A stretch of DNA of 10,849 bases from an uncultured Collinsella sp. (GTDB lineage: Bacteria; Actinomycetota; Coriobacteriia; Coriobacteriales; Coriobacteriaceae), in the NCBI GenBank assembly GCA_900549745.1, contig URPJ01000029.1:1-10849 (forward strand), written 5' to 3'. Each line of letters starts with the position of its first letter. Position 1 is the first letter of the stretch. The position numbers and the translations under genes are program-made. A model generated the notes under the pieces. That model saw nothing but the letters and a program-made list of their open reading frames with translations. It searched no databases and was not told the origin of the DNA. Positions 5,088-10,849 of the stretch are shown piece after piece.

Positions 5088-6005
5088 CTATTTTTGAAAA
5101 AGTTTGCAGGCATTTTCCCAAGCGGCTTGCGCGATTGTTTCGGCGTCCTCACCTGTGCGATCGACACGGTCGTTAACCAGCGCGTTTGCCGTAATGGAGA
5201 TCATTGCGGGCTCGCATTCAAGACCGCGGATGGGCTCCGGAGCCATATACGGGCAATCCGTCTCGAACAAAATTCGATCGAGTGGGGTTGCCGCAAATGC
5301 CTCGCGCACGTCGTCGTTGCGCTTAAAGGTGGCCGCGCCACCATAGGCGATATAGCAGCCCAGCTCCACAAAGCGCTCCATCGTGGCGCGGTCCTCGCCA
5401 AAGCAGTGCAGTACGCAACCGGCCTGGGGCACGTCGACCTCGCGCAACACGTTGTAGGCGTCCACATGCGAGGTGCGCTCCTCGTCCGTATCCTCATGAC
5501 GCAGATGCAGCTCTACCGGCACATTGCGGCGTACGGCGACCTCGAGTTGGCGCGCCATACAGTCGATCTGCACGTCGTGGGGCGCCGGCGCGATATCGTC
5601 GTCGTAATCCATGTGGTAGTCCAGACCGATCTCGCCGATACCGGCGCACAAAGGGTCATCGAGTGCGGCAACGACCTGTGCGTGAACGTCGTCGGTATAG
5701 TCCGGCGCGCCATACGGATGCACGCCGGCAAGATACTTGATCTGCGGGATATCCTGCATCGGCAGAATTTCGCGCACGAGCCAGTCGCTATAGTCCGTCA
5801 CGCTGCGTTTGTCAGCGATGGGGTCGAACATCGTCACCAACAGGTCGACGCCCGCGGCTTTGGCGCGCACGAGCGTCTCGGGCACTTCTTTGCCCCAAAA
5901 CGAAAGCAGATGCGCATGCGTGTCGGCAAGCGGTGCCAAGGGCACGGGGCAGGCGACCGTCTTCTTTTTCTTGGTAAACGTCACGCGTGCGGCATTAGGC
6001 ATCAT
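5088..6005 (-). CDS. tatD: TatD-family metal-dependent hydrolase (putative DNase)
   Basis: TatD/YcfH-family TIM-barrel hydrolase, probably a two-metal nuclease for DNA repair or turnover in the cytoplasm. The 305 residues exceed the usual ~255-265, owing to an N-terminal extension of ~25 residues with a KKKK stretch and to internal loops. Metal ligands visible are DTHAH (28-32), the Glu in GIGEIGLDYH (122-131), His167 in VELHLRHED, His200 in VLHCFGE and Asp250 in FETDCPYMAPEP. The third site reads HLRHED rather than the usual HSRxA, a divergent active-site loop. The ATG at 6005 has GGGAG 7 nt upstream, and a second ATG follows immediately. The start overlaps the 3' end of rsmA by 11 bp, so the two are co-translated; grouping with metG and rsmA is common in Gram-positives. 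Confidence 0.92.
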   Translation of the reverse strand: MMPNAARVTFTKKKKTVACPVPLAPLADTHAHLLSFWGKEVPETLVRAKAAGVDLLVTMFDPIADKRSVTDYSDWLVREILPMQDIPQIKYLAGVHPYGAPDYTDDVHAQVVAALDDPLCAGIGEIGLDYHMDYDDDIAPAPHDVQIDCMARQLEVAVRRNVPVELHLRHEDTDEERTSHVDAYNVLREVDVPQAGCVLHCFGEDRATMERFVELGCYIAYGGAATFKRNDDVREAFAATPLDRILFETDCPYMAPEPIRGLECEPAMISITANALVNDRVDRTGEDAETIAQAAWENACKLFQK

Positions 6006-6855
6006 GGATTAGCTCCCGGGCCAGACGGACAAAGTCGGCAACATCAAGCGTCTCGGCGCGCGTGGTGGGTGCGATACCGCAAGCCTCAAAGGCGGCATCG
6101 AGCACGTCCTTGGCAAAGCCGTTGGCGCTCATGGAATTGCGGATGGTCTTGCGACGCTGGGCAAATGCAGCATCAATCACGCGGGCCACAAATTCGCGAT
6201 CGAGTCCTTCGGGCACCACGCCGTCAACACGGTCGATACGCACGACAGCCGAGTCAACGTGCGGCGCCGGCATAAAGCAACGCGGCGGAACCTCAAAGCG
6301 ACCCGTAACCTGCGCATACAGGCCCAGCTTTGCCGTGTAGCCACCATAGGTCTTGTTACCCGGCACTGCGGCAATACGATCGGCAACCTCCTTTTGAACC
6401 ATGACGACGGCGCGCTTGAGTGCAGGCATCGTCTGGAAGAACTGCAGGATGATCGTCGCCGCCACGTTATAGGGCAGGTTCGCGACAAACACCGTCGGCT
6501 CACCGCCCGCAGCCTGCTCAATCTGCTCCGGACCCACCTTGAGCGCGTCGCCCATGATAAAGCGGAAGTTGGCGTAGTCGGCGGCGTGGGCATCGAGCAC
6601 CGGCTCGAGCTCGGGGTCGGCCTCGATCGACGTGACACACGCCGCCTCCTGCAGCAGCGCAAGCGTGAGCGTACCAACGCCCGGGCCAACCTCGAGCACG
6701 CGCTCATCGCCCGTGAGCTCGGAAAGCTCGCAGATACGCTCGATCACATGATTGTCGATTAGAAAGTTCTGGCCCAGGCGATGCTTGGTCGCAAGGCCAA
6801 ACTCCTCCAGCAGCTCCCTGGTGGCCGTGGGGTTTGCCAAAGGCGAAGTTGTCAT
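5995..6855 (-). CDS. rsmA: 16S rRNA dimethyladenosine transferase
   Basis: RsmA/KsgA uses S-adenosylmethionine to N6-dimethylate the two adjacent adenosines near the 3' end of 16S rRNA (A1518/A1519, E. coli numbering), a late checkpoint in 30S assembly. At 286 residues it is normal in length. It has the family start KHRLGQNFL (24-32), SAM-binding motif I LEVGPGVGTLT (54-64), acidic motif II IEAD (77-80), the catalytic NLPY motif (126-129), and the C-terminal FxQRRKTIRNS segment of the helical domain. ATG at 6855 follows GGAGGCAACC. Loss of KsgA confers kasugamycin resistance in other bacteria. It overlaps tatD and lies 36 bp from a terminator hairpin that separates it from metG. Confidence 0.98.
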   Translation of the reverse strand: MTTSPLANPTATRELLEEFGLATKHRLGQNFLIDNHVIERICELSELTGDERVLEVGPGVGTLTLALLQEAACVTSIEADPELEPVLDAHAADYANFRFIMGDALKVGPEQIEQAAGGEPTVFVANLPYNVAATIILQFFQTMPALKRAVVMVQKEVADRIAAVPGNKTYGGYTAKLGLYAQVTGRFEVPPRCFMPAPHVDSAVVRIDRVDGVVPEGLDREFVARVIDAAFAQRRKTIRNSMSANGFAKDVLDAAFEACGIAPTTRAETLDVADFVRLARELIHDA

Positions 6856-6891
6856 GGTTGCCTCCTTAGCATGATGGCGGCGTCTTGAAAC

Positions 6892-6923
6892 AAAAGGGCA
6901 TGGACCGTGGCGGCCATGCCCTT
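6892..6923 (-). terminator. Intrinsic terminator after metG
   Basis: On the minus strand AAGGGCATGG and CCATGCCCTT form a perfect 10-bp stem with a 10-nt loop, followed by TTTTGTTTC. It lies 43 bp after the metG stop and 36 bp before the rsmA start. It therefore either ends the metG transcript or attenuates read-through into rsmA-tatD. Confidence 0.8.
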
Positions 6924-6965
6924 ACAGCTAAACAGCAAATTGCCGATATGGCGCTCGCGCGGTCT

Positions 6966-8567
6966 CTACGCCAGACGCGGGAACAGCGGATCGCCCTTCT
7001 CGACGGGCTGACCGCCGGCAAGCAGGCCCCAAGTACAAATGCCCTTGAGGTCGTCGCTCGCGGCCTCGCCCTCACAGGACAGGCGGCGCAGGGCCTCAAC
7101 AGAAGTCTGGGGCATGAGCGGCATCAGCAGGTGAGCGGCAATGCGGATGGCCTCGAGCAGGTTGTAGATCACAAACGCCAGCTCGTCAGCCTTGGCCTCG
7201 TCCTTGGCAAGTGCCCAAGGCTCGGAGTCCTCGATGTAGTGGTTGGCGGCATGGATGAGCTCCATGACCTCGTCCTTAGCTCCACCGTAATCGAGCACGT
7301 CCATCTTGGCCATGTAACGATCGACCAGGCCATCGGCAATTTTTGCCAGCGGGTTGTCGAACGCATCGAACGATGCGGGCTTGGCGGGCGCGCAACCGTC
7401 AAAGTACTTGCCGCTCATGTTGAGCGAACGCGAGATAAGGTTGCCCCAGCTGTTGGCCAGGTCGGCGTTGTAGACCTGCTCCATGCGCTCGAAGCTGATG
7501 GCGCCGTCGGTGCCGGGCACCACGTCGGTCATAAAGTAATAGCGATAGCCCTCAACGCCCAGCATGTCGATAACGTCCTGCGGAGCGATGGCGTTGCCGC
7601 GGCTCTTGGACATCTTCTCGGCCTTGCCGGTCTCGGCGTTGCGCACGGTCAGGAAGCCGTGGGCAAAGACGTGCTCGGGCAGGGCTTCACCGATGGCCAT
7701 GAGCATGGCGGGCCAAATGACGCAGTGGAAGCGGATGATGTCCTTGCCCACGATGTGGAACTGCGCGGGCCAGCGATAGGCCAGCTCGGCACGGGCCTCG
7801 TCGGTGTCGACACCGTAGCCGACGGCCGTCATATAGTTGAGCAGCGCATCGAACCACACGTAGGTCACGTGACCCTCGTCGAACGGGACCTGAATGCCCC
7901 AGTCAAAGCTCGTACGGCTCACGGAAAGGTCGTTGAGGCCGCCTTCGACAAAGCTGCGCACCTCGTTCATGCGGAACGTGGGCTCAACAAAGTCGGGGTG
8001 CTCGTCGTAAAGCTTGAGCAGCTTGTCCTGGAACGCAGAGAGCTTAAAGAAGTAGGACTCCTCCTGCACGCGCTCGAGCGGACGGTGGCAATCGGGGCAC
8101 AGGTGCTGGCCGACGCTGCCGTACTCTTCGTCACCCTTCTGGACCTGTGTATCGGTAAAGTAGGTCTCGTCGGGCACGCAGTACCAGCCGTCGTAGCTGC
8201 CCTTATACAGGTAGCCGGACTCCTTCATGCGCTCCCACAGATACTGCACCGCATGATGCTGGCGCGGCTCGGTGGTGCGGATGAAGTCGTCGTTGGAGAT
8301 CTCGAGCTTGCTCCACAGCTCCTTGAAGTGCGGAGCCTGGCTGTCGGTCCACTCCTGCGGCGTCATGTTGTGCTTGGCTGCAGCCTCGGCGACCTTCTCG
8401 CCATGCTCGTCCATGCCAGTCAGGAACTTGACGTTATAGCCGGCGGAGCGACGATAGCGAGCCTGGACGTCGGCGATGATGGTGGAATAAGCCGTGCCCA
8501 GATGCGGATCGGCGTTGACGTAGTAGATGGGCGTCGTGATAAAGAACGAAGGCTTGCTTTGATCCAT
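6966..8567 (-). CDS. metG: Methionyl-tRNA synthetase
   Basis: Class I synthetase that charges initiator and elongator tRNA-Met. The 533 residues cover the Rossmann catalytic domain and the helical anticodon-binding domain, but not the C-terminal tRNA-binding (Trbp111-like) domain found in many longer bacterial MetRS. ATP-binding signatures are PHLGTAYS (21-28, the HIGH position) and KMSKS (318-322). The connective-peptide zinc knuckle is incomplete: CVPD (130-133) replaces the first CxxC while CPDC (157-160) is intact. Residues VTYVWFDALLNY (234-245) belong to the methionine pocket. The ATG at 8567 has GGAGGA about 8 nt upstream. The gene lies 69 nt downstream of rsmI on the same strand and is followed by a strong terminator. 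Confidence 0.98.
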   Translation of the reverse strand: MDQSKPSFFITTPIYYVNADPHLGTAYSTIIADVQARYRRSAGYNVKFLTGMDEHGEKVAEAAAKHNMTPQEWTDSQAPHFKELWSKLEISNDDFIRTTEPRQHHAVQYLWERMKESGYLYKGSYDGWYCVPDETYFTDTQVQKGDEEYGSVGQHLCPDCHRPLERVQEESYFFKLSAFQDKLLKLYDEHPDFVEPTFRMNEVRSFVEGGLNDLSVSRTSFDWGIQVPFDEGHVTYVWFDALLNYMTAVGYGVDTDEARAELAYRWPAQFHIVGKDIIRFHCVIWPAMLMAIGEALPEHVFAHGFLTVRNAETGKAEKMSKSRGNAIAPQDVIDMLGVEGYRYYFMTDVVPGTDGAISFERMEQVYNADLANSWGNLISRSLNMSGKYFDGCAPAKPASFDAFDNPLAKIADGLVDRYMAKMDVLDYGGAKDEVMELIHAANHYIEDSEPWALAKDEAKADELAFVIYNLLEAIRIAAHLLMPLMPQTSVEALRRLSCEGEAASDDLKGICTWGLLAGGQPVEKGDPLFPRLA

Positions 8568-8636
8568 GGGGTTTGTCCTCCAGAAAAACGTTGCATACAG
8601 GGGATGATTCTAGCGCAAGGGCTGGATATCCTCCAT

Positions 8637-9515
8637 CTATTGCATATCGAGCACCATGGCATAGACATCGCGCTTGCGGCGCGAGTACTTCTGTGACAGG
8701 CGCTTTGCCACCGCGGAGGCGGGCTCCCCCTCCTCGAGCGCGGTGCGAATGTCCTCACGCAGGGCTTCGTCGGGATCCGCTGCCGCGGCTCCAACGGGCG
8801 CGATACCGGCATCCTCGTCCTCACTCGGCGGCGCGATGACCAGCGCAATCTCGCCCTTTACCTCGCCACGGGCACGCAGCTCCTCGGTTAGCTGGGCGGC
8901 AGATCCACGCAAGACTTCCTCGTGCAGTTTGGTGAGCTCGCGACAGACGGCAACCTCACGCTGGGGAAAGACCTCCGCCACGGCCTCGAGCGTCGCCACG
9001 ATGCGATGTGGAGACTCGTAGAAGATGAGCGCGCCGGGGACGACGGCAAGGCGCTGCAGTCGGCGCACGCGGTCGCCGTGCTTGCGACCCAAAAAGCCTT
9101 CGAAGAAGAAATGCTCGCAGGGAATACCGGACGACACGAGCGCCGTGACGCAAGCAGAGGGGCCGGGAATAACCTCGACAGGCACATCCGCCTCGCGCGC
9201 CGCCTCAACCAAAGCCTGGCCGGGATCAGACACACTCGGCATACCGGCGTCTGAGGCAAAGGCGAGGGTCTCCCCCGCCAGCAGGCGGTCGACCAGGCCG
9301 GCTGCGCGACTTGCGATCACGTTCTCGTCGCAACGAACGAGCGGCTTGGAGATGCCTAGGTGCATCAGCAACTTTGAGGTCACACGCGTGTCCTCGCAGC
9401 AGATGGCATCGGCGGCGGCAAATGCCTCGCCGACGCGCGGAGACAAGTCGCCCAGGTTACCGATGGGCGTACCGACCACATAAAGTTTGCCCGTGCGGGC
9501 GCTGTTTTGCGTCAT
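8637..9515 (-). CDS. rsmI: 16S rRNA (cytidine-1402 2'-O) methyltransferase
   Basis: RsmI (YraL family) methylates the 2'-O of C1402 in the decoding centre of 16S rRNA using S-adenosylmethionine. It belongs to the tetrapyrrole-methylase fold. The 292 residues fit the family. Visible are the N-terminal YVVGTPIGNLGDLSPR (12-27), CCEDTRVTSKLL (39-50), the SAM site SDAGMPSVSDPG (88-99), PGPSACVTAL, FEGFLGRK and FYESPHR. A C-terminal segment after an acidic, Ala-rich linker ends in a helix-turn-helix-like SAVAKRLSQKYSRRKRDVY. ATG at 9515 has a weak Shine-Dalgarno (TAGG) overlapping the stop of the upstream glycosidase-like gene, 6 bp away, so translation is probably coupled. Confidence 0.97.
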   Translation of the reverse strand: MTQNSARTGKLYVVGTPIGNLGDLSPRVGEAFAAADAICCEDTRVTSKLLMHLGISKPLVRCDENVIASRAAGLVDRLLAGETLAFASDAGMPSVSDPGQALVEAAREADVPVEVIPGPSACVTALVSSGIPCEHFFFEGFLGRKHGDRVRRLQRLAVVPGALIFYESPHRIVATLEAVAEVFPQREVAVCRELTKLHEEVLRGSAAQLTEELRARGEVKGEIALVIAPPSEDEDAGIAPVGAAAADPDEALREDIRTALEEGEPASAVAKRLSQKYSRRKRDVYAMVLDMQ

Positions 9516-9521
9516 ATCAAC

Positions 9522-10583
9522 CTATTCAATCATGCCGCGCTCGAGCGTGCCGAGTGCCGCGCGGGCGTCCCATGCTGCAATACGCTTCTCGGTCTTCCAC
9601 GTTTGGAAGAACCAACCGGCAGCCGGCGCAAACGATGCCAGCTGGTTGGCGATGAACACGCGCTCGTAGGCATTGCGGCCCTCGGGCGTAACCGATGAGT
9701 TGGCAAAAATCGCCGCACCCGACCATTCACCCACCAAAACGGGGAATCCGGTCGAGATTGCCTCCTTGAGCTCACGCTTGTTGCGCGAAATCGCCGTCGT
9801 CAGACCGCGGGGGCTCGTGATGTCGAGCGCATACTCGTCGCGGTAATGGTACAGGTGAAGGTCCATGTAGACGTTCTTGTACTTGGCACCGCGCATAAAG
9901 TGCTTCCACTCGCCGGGGTGTCCCGAAGAGGAAAAGACGACGATCTTATCCTCGGGCATATACGAACGGACGAGCTCGTAGGCATCGCGATAGAAGTTGC
10001 GCAGGTAGTGCGCCGGAATACCGTCCGTCATGGTAAAGAGGCTCTTGCGTACGCTCATCTGCGGCGTATCCAACAGCTCGATGCCTAGCAGGCTCTCGGC
10101 CTCGCCGTAGCGATCGGCCAGGCGCTCGAGCACATCGAGCGCAACGTGACGGCCATTGGTGGACGAATGCCACTCAGCGACGACTTCCGGCGTCGTGGGC
10201 GAATCGTTGGAATCGCCCTGGCCGCCCGGCACCGTCGCCAGATCGAGCAGTACGCGGATGTTGTACTTGTCGGCCCACTCAATAGCACGGTCGATATAAT
10301 CGACGACCGAGATGTAGGAAGCGTCAGACTCCTGCGAACCAAAGGCATACCACGGCACCGGCAGGCGCACGGCGTTGAGACCGATCTGCGCCATACGGCG
10401 AAAATCGTCCTCACTCACAAACGTCTCGTAATGGCGACGCATGCGCTCGTTATAGGCAGCGGTGCCCATGGCCTCCTGCAGCTCGGCTGCATTGGATGCT
10501 CCGGTCGCTGCATAGAGCGACGGGGTCACCCAGGGCTCGGGAATAAACCAGCCAGAGAGATTAACGCCGAGAATCCTCTCCAT
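9522..10583 (-). CDS. GH5 exo-glucanase-like protein with altered catalytic acid/base
   Basis: TIM-barrel protein of the glycoside hydrolase family 5 type related to fungal exo-beta-1,3-glucanases. Of 353 residues, the start LGVNLSGWFIPEPWVTPSLY (5-24) matches the family's GVNLGGWLVLEPWITPSLF. The conserved Arg in VRLPVPWYAF (72-81), the DLHLYHY block (241-247), the nucleophile motif VGEWS (284-288, Glu286) and FFQTWKTE (325-332) are present. The acid/base motif NEP reads LLDTP (170-174): Thr173 stands where Glu is expected, and the usual DLHG reads DLAT (114-117). There is no signal peptide, so it is cytoplasmic. I chose ATG 10583 (MERILGVN) because AAGGGGG lies 5 nt upstream; the longer frame from 10754 adds 57 Arg-rich unrelated residues. 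It is coupled to rsmI. It may be inactive on glucans, act on another substrate, or bind carbohydrate. Confidence 0.85.
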   Translation of the reverse strand: MERILGVNLSGWFIPEPWVTPSLYAATGASNAAELQEAMGTAAYNERMRRHYETFVSEDDFRRMAQIGLNAVRLPVPWYAFGSQESDASYISVVDYIDRAIEWADKYNIRVLLDLATVPGGQGDSNDSPTTPEVVAEWHSSTNGRHVALDVLERLADRYGEAESLLGIELLDTPQMSVRKSLFTMTDGIPAHYLRNFYRDAYELVRSYMPEDKIVVFSSSGHPGEWKHFMRGAKYKNVYMDLHLYHYRDEYALDITSPRGLTTAISRNKRELKEAISTGFPVLVGEWSGAAIFANSSVTPEGRNAYERVFIANQLASFAPAAGWFFQTWKTEKRIAAWDARAALGTLERGMIE

Positions 10584-10648
10584 CACGGCCCCCTTCGAAT
10601 CGCGCAGGCCGAACCTGCATCGTATTGCATAGGAAAAGTATCGTTTTG

Positions 10649-10685
10649 AGTATACCCGCGCGTGCGGACAGGCGACCGAACGGTC
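10649..10685 (-). promoter_or_regulatory. Candidate promoter and operator of the GH5-like gene
   Basis: The minus strand has a good -10, TATACT (10649-10654). The hexamer 17 nt upstream is GGTCGC, a poor -35 that overlaps the inverted repeat GACCG-TT-CGGTC (10674-10685). A weak -35 under a palindrome suits an activated or repressed promoter. The leader would be ~60 nt. Confidence 0.35.
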
Positions 10686-10723
10686 TACAAAGTGGCGCAA
10701 AAGTGGGAGAAATGTCCGGGCGG

Positions 10724-10775
10724 GCGGAATCCGCGCATCCCGCTCTGAAGCCAAATTCCGGGATGCAGTTTCCGC
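10724..10775. repeat. Nested stem-loop upstream of the GH5-like gene
   Basis: GCGGAA (10724-10729) pairs with TTCCGC (10770-10775), and inside it GCATCCCG (10735-10742) pairs perfectly with CGGGATGC (10759-10766). There is no T tract on either side, so it is not a typical terminator. It could be a REP-like intergenic palindrome. Confidence 0.5.
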
Positions 10776-10787
10776 AGGAGCCCTCGG

Positions 10788-10818
10788 TAAAAGAAAAGGA
10801 CCCCTTTGCAGAGGTCCT
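10788..10818 (-). terminator. Terminator of the right-edge tRNA
   Basis: On the minus strand AGGACCTC and GGGGTCCT form an 8-bp stem (one G-T pair) around a 6-nt loop, followed by TTTCTTTT. It begins 14 nt after the tRNA acceptor. Confidence 0.8.
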
Positions 10819-10831
10819 AGTCAATTCAAGG

Positions 10832-10849
10832 TGGCGGGGAAGGGAATCG
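10832..10849 (-). tRNA. tRNA 3' end (identity not visible), cut by the window edge
   Basis: On the minus strand the last 18 bases read as the T loop from C56, the 3' T stem (CCCTT), the acceptor CCCCGCC and discriminator A. CC follows but then T, so CCA is probably not encoded. The downstream terminator supports a gene. The anticodon lies outside the window. Confidence 0.75.

Noticed and set aside
5094..6275. 393-residue open frame on the plus strand across tatD and rsmA
   Set aside because: It is antisense to two overlapping genes with clear catalytic motifs; its second half is Arg/Gln-rich noise.
6885..8696. 603-residue open frame on the plus strand across metG
   Set aside because: It is antisense to the complete metG gene, runs through its terminator, and consists of Val/Leu/His-rich low-information sequence.
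10584..10754. N-terminal extension of the GH5-like frame
   Set aside because: The 57 extra residues are Arg/Pro-rich and unlike the family. They would cover the promoter and palindromes, and the ATG at 10583 has a much better ribosome binding site.
1..10849. CRISPR array, transposase, phage or toxin-antitoxin system
   Set aside because: No regularly spaced repeats, no recombinase or transposase motifs and no paired small toxin/antitoxin genes are visible; the window is mostly housekeeping.

Overview
The window looks like chromosomal DNA from a moderately GC-rich Gram-positive gut actinobacterium, most likely a Coriobacteriia member close to Collinsella. I base this on protein character, the Shine-Dalgarno-rich compact layout and gene order; no search was possible. 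Nearly everything reads on the minus strand and is housekeeping: tRNAs, two aminoacyl-tRNA synthetases, three rRNA methyltransferases and a few metabolic or envelope genes. I see no CRISPR array, transposase gene, phage gene or recognisable new defence system. The unusual material lies in the intergenic DNA, the small genes and one odd glycosidase-like protein.

Layout, left to right. The window opens inside a minus-strand tRNA-Arg(ACG) with its promoter (1-96). Next are a 125-residue protein of unknown function (133-510), behind a LexA-box-like palindrome, and serS (684-1967) with a terminator hairpin downstream. The serS promoter region holds three palindromes and a symmetric -10 element, and it lies back to back with the only plus-strand gene, a 57-residue single-pass membrane protein (2079-2252). 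That small gene converges on proC, and the two are separated by a perfect 17-bp hairpin nested inside a pair of inverted repeats that overlap both stop codons. proC, rlmH and an SPFH-domain membrane protein form a likely minus-strand operon in the order SPFH-rlmH-proC (4669 down to 2410).

The middle (4727-5087) is a tRNA-Leu(CAG) gene whose 3' end and terminator are duplicated just downstream around 129 bp of hairpin-dense DNA. This could be the scar of an integrated element or of a decayed tandem tRNA.

The right half carries a second minus-strand block. A GH5 exo-glucanase-like gene (9522-10583) is 6 bp from rsmI, followed by metG, a terminator, and then rsmA overlapping tatD. Grouping metG, a TatD hydrolase and rsmA is common in Gram-positive bacteria. 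The GH5-like protein keeps the nucleophile region but has Thr where the acid/base Glu of the NEP motif should be. The window ends inside another minus-strand tRNA with its terminator (10788-10849).

Functionally the region serves translation: charging of Ser and Met, Arg and Leu tRNAs, and modification of 23S rRNA (RlmH) and 16S rRNA (RsmI, RsmA). It also includes proline synthesis (ProC) and a membrane scaffold protein.
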